Of a stretch of 13,429 nucleotides of DNA, positions 8,430-13,429 are shown in pieces. Under the pieces are notes generated by a model. That model had not been told where the DNA came from. It was given only the letters and a program-made list of their open reading frames with translations, and ran no database searches. Numbering within the stretch: the first letter of the stretch is position 1; each line of letters begins with the position of its first letter. Where the stretch lies: NCBI GenBank assembly GCA_964483695.1, contig CAZACZ010000075.1:1-13429 (forward strand), given 5' to 3'. Both the position numbers and the translations under genes were made by a program. The DNA comes from CAZACZ01 sp964483695. GTDB lineage: Bacteria > Deinococcota > Deinococci > Deinococcales > Trueperaceae.

Positions 8430-9251
8430 TCATCGCGGAAGCCCCTTGACTACGTCGCCGATCTCCGCGAGCCGGTCTCTCGCACTCGTCTTGGCGGCCG
8501 CGTCAGGCAGCAGCGCGCATAGGATCCGGACGACCAGCACCCCCAGGCTGTAGAGGCTCCTCATGTCCAATCGGTACCTGGCAGGGTCATTGTTGGTCAT
8601 CTGGTCTATCGTCACGTCCGGTGCGCCGGCTCCGCTGCCGGGGATCGTCTCGGAGTTCATGAGGACAAGCAGCACGTTGGGATGCGCCCCCTGGTCGATC
8701 TGCGCCTCGTAGACGTAAGCTAGCGCCTCCGCGATCTGGCCGGCGTCAGCGTCGGCCGACATGACATTGGCCACCGACTGCTTGCAGCGCTTGATGGAGA
8801 ACTGCTCCCTTGCGGCCTTTCGACTGGCCTTGTCGGCCGACATGATGCGCCGAGCGTCCGGTTCGCGCCCGCTCATGATGGCTTCGTGGTGGTGCTCTAG
8901 GTACTCCCGGTGCCGCAGCCACCACGCCGTTGCCGCATCCCGTGAGTCGGCTACACGCGCGGCGTAGAGGCAGCACTCGAGGACGGCCCTTCGGATCAAC
9001 GGAAGCGCGAAGGACTGGCGGGCTAGGACGTTCTGGGCGGCAGCATGGTAGTTGAACACCGCGTTGGAGAGGAGGGAAGCCGCCGCTCGACGCTGCACTC
9101 CTCGACCAGGTTCGACGTGAGCAGTCAGAGTGTCCCATTGAAGGGTAAGGAAGGCGTCAAGCACGTCAACGTGCCTCCCCCCATCCTCGAGGGACACGTT
9201 GGTGTTGTGAGCGTACGTGGCAAGCATCTGCTGTAGTTGCCCGCCCTTCAC
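8430..9251 (-). CDS. Uncharacterised helical protein in the int-att cargo position
   Basis: I do not recognise this 273-residue protein with certainty. It looks almost wholly helical. Notable segments are ALPLIRRAVLECCLYAARVADS (82-103), WWLRHREYLEHHHE (110-123), the motif GAHPN at 188-192 after YVYEAQIDQ, and a hydrophobic C-terminal helix SLGVLVVRILCALL (235-248). An R..LE.ClYA helix followed by a G(A/G)HPN motif recalls a widespread group of hypothetical proteins on mobile elements, some of which I suspect to be HEPN-like. That link is an inference. The GTG start lies 11 bases after the integrase stop and its GAGGGG ribosome binding site overlaps the integrase end, so it is expressed with int. 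The site between integrase and attachment point often holds cargo such as defence or superinfection-exclusion genes. Confidence 0.72.
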   Translation of the reverse strand: MKGGQLQQMLATYAHNTNVSLEDGGRHVDVLDAFLTLQWDTLTAHVEPGRGVQRRAAASLLSNAVFNYHAAAQNVLARQSFALPLIRRAVLECCLYAARVADSRDAATAWWLRHREYLEHHHEAIMSGREPDARRIMSADKASRKAAREQFSIKRCKQSVANVMSADADAGQIAEALAYVYEAQIDQGAHPNVLLVLMNSETIPGSGAGAPDVTIDQMTNNDPARYRLDMRSLYSLGVLVVRILCALLPDAAAKTSARDRLAEIGDVVKGLPR

Positions 9252-9262
9252 GTCCCCACCCC

Positions 9263-10384
9263 TCAGTTTGCCCGAGCCGGGTTCTGCTGCGGAAGGTTCT
9301 CGAAGAGCATCGCGTTGAGCTTCTGCGCGCTCTCCTTCTGCATTCCGGGCAGGACGTGGCTGTACGTGTCGAGTGTGATGTTGATCGTGGAGTGTCCGAG
9401 GCGTTCACTGACGATCTTCGGGTGCACGCCGGCGAGTAGCAGCAGCGTCGCGTGCGTGTGCCTCAGGTCGTACAGGCGCACCGCGGGGTCGATACCGGCG
9501 CGCTCGAGGGTGCTCTTGTGCTCGGTGACGACGCCGCGCAAGTTCGGCGGGTCGCCGTCGGCGTTGTGGAACACGTGCTCGTAATGCCGTGGCAGGGCCG
9601 CGAGAAGCGCCACGATGCCCTGTGGCAGGTCGACGGTGCGCCGGCCCTTACTCGTCTTCGGCGGCCCGTACACCCATCCCCCTGTGGCCCTCACGGCCTT
9701 CCTGCGAACGGTGATGCGAGCGCCAGGTAGGTCGACGTCCGGCCACCGCAGTGCGATGGCCTCGCTCGGCCTGAGGCCGGTGGAGAGAAGCGTCGCGAGC
9801 AGGACGTGATGCGGGCTCGACTGCGCGGCGGTGAGGTACCGCGCCGCCTCGTCACTGGTCATGGCGCGCATCTCTTCCCGTTGTTGCTTCGGCAGGTCGA
9901 CGGCGTCGGCGGGATTCACGGGGATCACGCGCCACTTCACCGCTTGCTTGAGGGCGTTGCGGAGGATCGCGTGCGTGAGGCGCACCGTGCGGGCGCTCAG
10001 GCCACCGCCGAGCATGGCGGCGTACACGGCCTGTATCGCGATCGGCGTGACCTGCGTGAGTTTCAGGTCTCCGAGGGGCGCGCGGACGTACCGGTCGAGC
10101 TGCGCGCGGTACTCCTCGAAGGTGCTGGCCTGCAACCGCGGTTTCGCGGCGGCGTCGAGCCAATGATCGAGGTACTCGTTAAGGGTCTTGTACGTGGGCT
10201 CCATGAGCATGCCGAGGTCACGCTGCCTGAGCATTTCGGTGAGCGCCTGCCGCGCGTCGGTCTTGCTCGCGCGGATGGTGCGGTTCACGTACTTGCGCTT
10301 TCCACTTGCGTCCTGGCCGATGTAGACGCGGATGACGAAGTGCCGCGGGCCGCGCTGGATGAGTTGACCGGCGCTCCTACTCAC
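9263..10384 (-). CDS. int: Phage-type tyrosine recombinase (integrase)
   Basis: This enzyme integrates and excises the element by strand exchange at the tRNA-Leu site. The GTG at 10384 gives 373 residues and has an AGGGG site about seven bases upstream. A GTG at 10393 is also possible, but the longer open frame to 10486 runs through the regulator gene and is unlikely. An N-terminal arm-binding/AP2-like region (about 8-60) and a SAM-like core-binding domain (about 66-160) precede the catalytic domain. Catalytic residues are Arg205 (GLRPSE), Lys243 or Lys246 (PKTSKGRR), Arg308 (YDLRHTHA), His331 (LGHSTI) and nucleophile Tyr341 (DTYSHV). The first His of the usual HxxR motif is Tyr305. The gene overlaps the regulator by eight bases and points toward the tRNA. 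Confidence 0.93.
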   Translation of the reverse strand: MSRSAGQLIQRGPRHFVIRVYIGQDASGKRKYVNRTIRASKTDARQALTEMLRQRDLGMLMEPTYKTLNEYLDHWLDAAAKPRLQASTFEEYRAQLDRYVRAPLGDLKLTQVTPIAIQAVYAAMLGGGLSARTVRLTHAILRNALKQAVKWRVIPVNPADAVDLPKQQREEMRAMTSDEAARYLTAAQSSPHHVLLATLLSTGLRPSEAIALRWPDVDLPGARITVRRKAVRATGGWVYGPPKTSKGRRTVDLPQGIVALLAALPRHYEHVFHNADGDPPNLRGVVTEHKSTLERAGIDPAVRLYDLRHTHATLLLLAGVHPKIVSERLGHSTINITLDTYSHVLPGMQKESAQKLNAMLFENLPQQNPARAN

Positions 10385-10598
10385 GGTCGTCACCCCTGCG
10401 TTTTGCGACGAGCTCGAGGCCGAGTTCGTCGAATACCTTGCCCCACACGGCCGGAACATTCCCGGCTTTTCCGCGCATGATCTCACTTAGGTATTGGCGT
10501 GAGACGCCGATCGTGTCGGCAAGGCGGGCTTGGTTCCAATCGCGCCGAGCGAGTTCGATGCGCACGGCTTCGCGGATGCGCTCGTTCATGGGTTCCAT
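10377..10598 (-). CDS. Small XRE/Cro-type HTH regulator, probable lysogeny repressor
   Basis: The 73-residue protein carries one helix-turn-helix (about 22-42: WNQARLADTIGVSRQYLSEIM) in the style of XRE/Cro proteins, with a short basic tail and no protease or sensor domain. The ATG at 10598 is favoured because a -10 box TATCAT ends six bases before it, which makes a leaderless transcript likely. An upstream in-frame GTG at 10613 would fall inside the promoter, and ATG 10589 is a further alternative. The stop codon lies inside the start of int, so the two are translated from one message. A 16-bp dyad next to its promoter is the likely operator. It could act as repressor, Cro or excision control factor. 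Repressor fits best from position, but this is an inference. Confidence 0.8.
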   Translation of the reverse strand: MEPMNERIREAVRIELARRDWNQARLADTIGVSRQYLSEIMRGKAGNVPAVWGKVFDELGLELVAKRRGDDRE

Positions 10599-10604
10599 GT
10601 TGAC

Positions 10605-10633
10605 ATGATACACCCGTTGGCGGGCAGAATCAA
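10605..10633 (-). promoter_or_regulatory. Promoter of the regulator-int-cargo operon (leftward)
   Basis: Read on the minus strand, TTGATT (10633-10628) and TATCAT (10610-10605) are spaced by exactly 17 bases. The expected start of transcription falls on or next to the A of the ATG at 10598, so the regulator message is probably leaderless, a common style in Deinococcota. Confidence 0.65.
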
Positions 10634-10645
10634 TCTAGGGATTGA
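10630..10645. promoter_or_regulatory. Dyad operator overlapping both divergent -35 boxes
   Basis: TCAATC (10630-10635) and GATTGA (10640-10645) form a perfect 6-bp inverted repeat around TAGG. The left arm covers most of the leftward -35 box and the right arm most of the rightward -35 box. One bound dimer would silence both promoters. The adjacent HTH protein is the obvious candidate ligand. Confidence 0.65.
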
Positions 10646-10670
10646 CAACGTTCGTTCGAGGGCGTATCTT
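10642..10670 (+). promoter_or_regulatory. Consensus rightward promoter of the 108-residue gene
   Basis: TTGACA (10642-10647) is a perfect -35 box and TATCTT (10665-10670) a good -10 box, separated by 17 bases. It is the best promoter match I found in the window and would start transcription about 22 bases before the ATG at 10699. Confidence 0.75.
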
Positions 10671-10698
10671 CATGGCACGTCCCGAAAGGAGTGATGCT

Positions 10699-11025
10699 AT
10701 GGAACACGCCGCCCCGCCCGAACGAGAGCTCGTCAAGGTGCTGGTGCTGACCGCCACGAGGTACGAACGCGGGATGATCCGAGCGGTCGACGACCGGCTT
10801 CGTGCAAGCGTGCCGAGATTGGAGTCCGACGGTAAGCGCGTGTGGCAACTGAGTGACAACCTCGAGGATGACCTGCGGCTCGTGTTGTTTCCTTGTGTTC
10901 ACTCGGATTCGCGGCGACTTGCCGCTGCGGTCGCGGCCTTTGAGGAAGCGACAGGAGCACCGGCGCATGAGGCGATGCAGGTCTGGGACATGACGCCACC
11001 TGCCGGGGGCGGAGACCTGGTCTAG
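10699..11025 (+). CDS. Unknown 108-residue protein under the divergent lytic-type promoter
   Basis: I do not recognise this protein. The ATG at 10699 is set by AAAGGAG (10685-10691) seven bases upstream and by the strong promoter before it. The 108 residues begin with an acidic, proline-containing tail and then ELVKVLVLTATRYERGMIRAV, which looks like a strand followed by a helix. A second strand DLRLVLFPCV (58-67) and an amphipathic helix RRLAAAVAAFEEATGA (72-87) follow. This suggests a small alpha/beta fold, with no visible helix-turn-helix, membrane segment or signal peptide. It is the only plus-strand gene in the element and stands where phages keep cro, antirepressor or early lytic genes. 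Its role could be control of the switch or of excision, but nothing in the sequence proves it. Confidence 0.75.
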   Translation: MEHAAPPERELVKVLVLTATRYERGMIRAVDDRLRASVPRLESDGKRVWQLSDNLEDDLRLVLFPCVHSDSRRLAAAVAAFEEATGAPAHEAMQVWDMTPPAGGGDLV

Positions 11026-11060
11026 GACCGCCTCCCTAGAGAAGCGCTGCACCGCTACAA

Positions 11061-11087
11061 GGCGCCGGGTGACCGCACTCCGGCGCC
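11061..11087. terminator. GC-rich hairpin between convergent genes, possible terminator
   Basis: GGCGCCGG (11061-11068) pairs perfectly with CCGGCGCC (11080-11087) around an 11-base loop. It lies in the 142-base gap between the 108-residue gene and the end of the leftward terminase operon, where both messages need to stop. Only a weak pyrimidine-rich tail (GTTCCCTTGTCC) follows, so termination efficiency is uncertain. Confidence 0.4.
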
Positions 11088-11167
11088 GTTCCCTTGTCCG
11101 CCCCTCGGGGTCCATAGCGTACGCGCGGAGAGGACAGCCCTGGGATGCGACGCTCGCCGGCACCCCG

Positions 11168-11767
11168 TCAGGTCAGGAAGATCTGCGGGTACGTCGGCCT
11201 CTCGCCCCACCAGACGCTTAGGGCGGTCGCCATGACGAGGTCATCGTGCGCCGCCTGTGCCCCGTCGTTCCCATAGCTATCGTGTCCCGCGGCGGAGATT
11301 GACACCTGAAAGGCGAGCATCTCGTCCGCCCAACGTTGCGCTTGGGAGAGAGACTTCGCGACCCGTAGACGATCGGTCTGAAGCGCTAACTGGAGGGCGG
11401 TCACGAGGTCGCGCTTTGGGACGCGGTACTCACGGCGAACCGTATCGGACGAGAGGTTATCGCCAGCCGTGATGGTCACCGATCGCGGGCGTAGGCCGTG
11501 TTCTCGCATCATGTCGACCACCGCGCGTCCCACGCCGGTCTGGTCGACGATGAGTTCCTCCGTCCCGGCGGCTCGGCAGACTTCTGCGATCCTTGAAACC
11601 TGCGCGGGGTAGTCCGTGCCGATGGGGAGCCGCTCAAGGTGACGAACGCGATGAACTGGTTTCTCTCCTTGGCGCAACACCTCCGTGATGCATATGGCGG
11701 AGAAGTCATGTGTTTGGGCGAGGTCGACTCCTGCGATGCGCGCGGTGTCCGTCCTGCTGAAGTTCAT
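11168..11767 (-). CDS. Large terminase, nuclease domain as a separate gene
   Basis: The 199-residue protein is the RNase H-fold nuclease half of a phage large terminase, which cuts the concatemer before and after headful or cos packaging. Acidic metal-binding residues are Asp15 (IAGVDLAQTHDFSAI), Asp75 (ELIVDQTGVG) and Asp175/Asp176 (AAHDDLVMATAL), in the order and spacing expected of the family. The ATG at 11767 overlaps the TGA of the ATPase gene (ATGA), and GAGG (11775-11778) stands seven bases upstream, so it has its own start. The open frame reaching to 11884 is just antisense-style extension through the ATPase gene. Together with the 272-residue ATPase it adds up to 471 residues, a normal TerL length. 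No ATPase motifs are present in this part. Confidence 0.85.
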   Translation of the reverse strand: MNFSRTDTARIAGVDLAQTHDFSAICITEVLRQGEKPVHRVRHLERLPIGTDYPAQVSRIAEVCRAAGTEELIVDQTGVGRAVVDMMREHGLRPRSVTITAGDNLSSDTVRREYRVPKRDLVTALQLALQTDRLRVAKSLSQAQRWADEMLAFQVSISAAGHDSYGNDGAQAAHDDLVMATALSVWWGERPTYPQIFLT

Positions 11768-12582
11768 GCGGCAACCTCGAACAGTGGCGGCACCGAATCG
11801 TCCAGGGCGCGCGTGACCGTGTCGTATCCGAAGACGGCACGCTCGGCGTCGACGAACTGGCAGAAGTACTCCTGTAGGTACCAAGCCTCCGTATGCGTTG
11901 CCCGCTCCTCCTCCAGAAACTCTTTGCTGATGCGTGGCACTTCCTCGGCCGTGATGCGCACCTTTCGCCAGCCGGGTGCCTCATCCCAAGCCTTCCAGAA
12001 GTGGCCTCGCTTCCCGAAGGGCGTGCTCATGAGCACCAGGCGCCCGTCCGAGGTGGCGATAATGGCCCGGACAGCGCTGAACNNNNNNNNNNGGTCGTCG
12101 TCGACGCGCGCGGCTTCGTCCTCGATCAGTAGCGTCACCGCGCTGATGCCTCGGATCGTCGCCTCGGACCCCGGCAGGCTCAGGACGCGACCTCCGCCCG
12201 CGACGCTCATGCTCGTCTTGTTGTCCTCTAGCAGCACCGGGGGGTCCGGCAAGGACGATCGAAGCTCGACCACCTTCCGAAACAGTTCACTCGACTGGCG
12301 TTGTGACGGGCTTACGCACACGGTGACGCTGCCCGGGGCGTAGATCGCCTCGTGTAGTGCCAGGACGGCGGCGGTGGTGCTCTTCCCTGCTTGCCGGCTG
12401 CAGTTGAGCAGGTCACGCTTGCTGTTGCCCGCGACAACGTCACGTTGCCACGGATCCAGGTCGAGACCGAGAACGTCGACAGCGAATCCGACCGGGTCGG
12501 TGCGGTAACGCTCCGTCTCTCCGGAGTACCGGACGGCCCTAAGCTGGGATTCGAGCGTGCCGAGCTTCTTCTCTAAGCTCAT
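11764..12582 (-). CDS. Large terminase, ATPase domain as a separate gene
   Basis: This is the motor half of the phage DNA-packaging terminase. It docks at the portal and pumps DNA into the prohead. From the ATG at 12582 it has 272 residues. An adenine-binding Q motif DPWQ (43-46), Walker A CSRQAGKST (61-69, Lys67), Walker B LLIEDEA (151-157, Asp155 and Glu156) and the coupling motif LMSTPFGKRG (184-193) are all in order. The protein ends with DDSVPPLFEVAA exactly where other TerL proteins enter the nuclease domain. The start overlaps the preceding small gene by 44 bases and has no good ribosome binding site. An assembly gap of ten N falls at residues 164-167, just after Walker B. The frame stays open only if the true gap length leaves a remainder of one on division by three. 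Confidence 0.85.
   Translation of the reverse strand: MSLEKKLGTLESQLRAVRYSGETERYRTDPVGFAVDVLGLDLDPWQRDVVAGNSKRDLLNCSRQAGKSTTAAVLALHEAIYAPGSVTVCVSPSQRQSSELFRKVVELRSSLPDPPVLLEDNKTSMSVAGGGRVLSLPGSEATIRGISAVTLLIEDEAARVDDDXXXXFSAVRAIIATSDGRLVLMSTPFGKRGHFWKAWDEAPGWRKVRITAEEVPRISKEFLEEERATHTEAWYLQEYFCQFVDAERAVFGYDTVTRALDDSVPPLFEVAA
11775..11778 (-). promoter_or_regulatory. Ribosome binding site of the terminase nuclease gene
   Basis: GAGG on the minus strand lies seven bases before the ATG at 11767. It is what makes the split of the terminase into two genes look real rather than a sequencing frameshift. Confidence 0.6.
12083..12092. other. Assembly gap (10 N) inside the terminase ATPase gene
   Basis: Ten undetermined bases interrupt the gene directly after Walker B. 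Ten is a common placeholder length, so the true size may differ. The codon entering the gap on the coding strand begins with C and the one leaving it ends with G. Confidence 0.98.
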
Positions 12583-12859
12583 CGATCTGCGCCTGCATCT
12601 TCTCAGTCCTGGCCTCGAGCTCGCCAACCTCCACGAGCTTCGTGTACGTCCCAACCGCCTGCGTGAGCAGGTACCCGATGCCCTTGAGTTTCTCGATGCT
12701 CACGGGCGTCTCGCCGTCACCGCGGGACAGGTGCGCGTCGAGTGCCTCGATGAAGTCTGAGACGATCACGCGGAGTTCCTGAAGGTCGATCCCGCGGCGG
12801 TTCTTGCGGTGAGCATTGCGTTGCGCCATGCGGGCCTCTACGGGGTTCGGGTTCGCCAT
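12539..12859 (-). CDS. Putative small terminase subunit
   Basis: The 106-residue protein lies directly before the large terminase and overlaps its start. The ATG at 12859 has AGAGGA seven bases upstream. The N-terminus (ARMAQRNAHRKNRRGIDLQEL) is strongly basic. It is followed by a helical core (ELRVIVSDFIEALDAHLSRG, then SIEKLKGIGYLLTQAVGTYTKLVEVGELEAR) and a charged, probably coiled-coil C-terminus (EVGELEARTEKMQAQIDELREEARHA). Small terminase subunits recognise phage DNA and often combine a basic DNA-binding part with an oligomerising coiled coil, so size, layout and position all fit. No classical helix-turn-helix is obvious. The function is inferred mainly from position; a packaging accessory protein is the alternative. 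Confidence 0.6.
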   Translation of the reverse strand: MANPNPVEARMAQRNAHRKNRRGIDLQELRVIVSDFIEALDAHLSRGDGETPVSIEKLKGIGYLLTQAVGTYTKLVEVGELEARTEKMQAQIDELREEARHARIPA

Positions 12860-12899
12860 GATCCGGTCCTCTCAGGTGATTGGGCTAGATGTGTGGTGG

Positions 12900-13429
12900 T
12901 CATGCGATCCTCTCTTCCAAGTACCCAAGCCTGGGCAGCACATTCCTGCTGATGACGTTCTCAAGCCTGCGAACCAGATCATCCGCCAACCCATCCACCG
13001 CCCTGCGATCTGCGCCGGTCAACGACGCCACACTCAGACTCTGGTTCACCGTGAAGTTCAACTCGATGGCCGGAGCGCCACGAACCGCCGCGCCCGGCGC
13101 CCGCGTCGCCTCCTTGTCGCGAGGCACCATCGAACCGAACAACCCGCCCAAGACGGGCAGGAACGAGGACACGACTTGCCCCCAGAACCCAACGCCTGGG
13201 ATCATGCCGATGAGGCTCCCGCCGATACCGAAGATGCCCTCCACGATGCTGCCCGTGTCACCACTGCGGATGCCCTTGATGAGCACGCCCATGAACTGGA
13301 CGCCGGCGTCGGCGACGGAAGACCGGAAGTCCTCGCCGGCCTGCCGGATGGCTTCGCGTTGCTCGTTGATGGCTTTCGCGTTCTCAATATCAGCCGGGTT
13401 GGACTCTCGCGGCCGGAACCCCTGGTAGG
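12900..13429 (-). CDS. Phage structural protein, possibly tape-measure C-terminus (5' end outside window)
   Basis: The frame is open from the right edge to the TGA at 12900-12902, so about 176 C-terminal residues are seen; an ATG at 13292 is internal. The visible part opens with a charged helical stretch (NPADIENAKAINEQREAIRQAGEDFRSS), then two Gly/Ile/Phe-rich hydrophobic segments (SIVEGIFGIGGSLIGMIPGVGFWG and QVVSSFLPVLGGLFGSM). A polar tail follows with a strand-like ELNFTVNQSLSV and a final helix ending LGYLEERIA. Charged coiled coil plus glycine-rich hydrophobic hairpins is typical of the C-terminal part of tail tape-measure proteins, though a membrane-active or other virion protein is possible. 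It lies 40 bases upstream of the putative small terminase, in the same leftward operon. Confidence 0.6.
   Translation of the reverse strand, partial: YQGFRPRESNPADIENAKAINEQREAIRQAGEDFRSSVADAGVQFMGVLIKGIRSGDTGSIVEGIFGIGGSLIGMIPGVGFWGQVVSSFLPVLGGLFGSMVPRDKEATRAPGAAVRGAPAIELNFTVNQSLSVASLTGADRRAVDGLADDLVRRLENVISRNVLPRLGYLEERIA

Larger units (their letters stand above)
8339..13429. mobile_element. Left end of an integrated phage or phage-derived element
   Basis: The block begins right after tRNA-Leu and runs off the right edge. It contains a tyrosine integrase, a small XRE-type regulator with divergent promoters, an unknown cargo gene and terminase genes, all typical of temperate phages. Base composition is visibly less GC-rich than in the host genes on the left. 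No replication, portal, capsid or lysis genes are in view, so it cannot be said whether the element is a complete prophage, a satellite or a remnant. Confidence 0.82.

Noticed and set aside
10385..10486. N-terminal extension of the integrase to 10486
   Set aside because: It overlaps the HTH gene by more than 100 bases and has no integrase-like content. GTG 10384 has a ribosome binding site and a short overlap.
10653..10662. A 10-mer CGTTCGAGGG shared between the phage switch and the mal promoter region (1807-1816)
   Set aside because: A single 10-base match between two GC-rich intergenic regions is plausible by chance, and the dyads of the two regions are unrelated.
10630..11163. 177-residue minus-strand open frame opposite the 108-residue gene
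   Set aside because: It is antisense to a gene with a consensus promoter and ribosome binding site, crosses the operator and the hairpin, and has no recognisable content.
8339..13429. CRISPR arrays, insertion sequences and toxin-antitoxin pairs
   Set aside because: No regularly spaced repeats, transposase motifs or recognisable toxin or antitoxin pair were found in the element part.

Overview
The window joins a very GC-rich bacterial chromosome segment (about 1-8340) to the left end of an integrated phage-like element (about 8340 to the right edge). The host genes (a cysS tail, dprA, a maltose-type ABC transporter and glpK) and their very high third-position GC suggest the Deinococcota, perhaps a Truepera-like lineage. 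That placement rests on the feel of the proteins and gene order, not on a search. A run of ten N at 12083-12092 shows that this is a draft or metagenomic assembly.

Host part, all on the plus strand. 1-347 is the C-terminal end of cysteinyl-tRNA synthetase. 426-1730 is DprA, the RecA loader of natural transformation, with an unusual insert in its Rossmann fold. A putative promoter framed by GAAC/GTTC inverted repeats (about 1807-1857) precedes a compact operon: a secreted sugar-binding protein (MalE type), permeases of MalF and MalG type, a 162-residue protein that looks like an S-adenosylmethionine decarboxylase without its catalytic residues, and glycerol kinase. From malF to glpK the genes overlap or nearly touch. 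A perfect 12-bp hairpin sits between malE and malF and probably makes malE expression exceed that of the permeases. No malK ATPase is present here. A tRNA-Leu(UAA) gene with encoded CCA ends the host part.

Element part. The tRNA is the likely attachment site. The 90 bases after it carry three copies of a GTGCGAA motif that look like integrase arm sites. Reading leftward toward the tRNA are a small XRE-type regulator, a tyrosine integrase and a 273-residue helical protein of unknown function in the cargo position between int and the tRNA. The regulator promoter and a consensus rightward promoter stand back to back, and one perfect 16-bp dyad overlaps both -35 boxes. This looks like a complete minimal lysogeny switch with a leaderless repressor. 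The rightward promoter drives a 108-residue orphan protein.

From the right edge another leftward operon converges on that gene: the C-terminal part of a tape-measure-like or other structural protein, a putative small terminase subunit, and a large terminase split into separate ATPase and nuclease genes. The split falls at the domain boundary, with an ATGA overlap and its own ribosome binding site. The terminase genes lie at the downstream end of the operon, the reverse of the usual phage order. The split terminase, the single-operator switch and the unknown cargo gene are the most interesting parts of the window.
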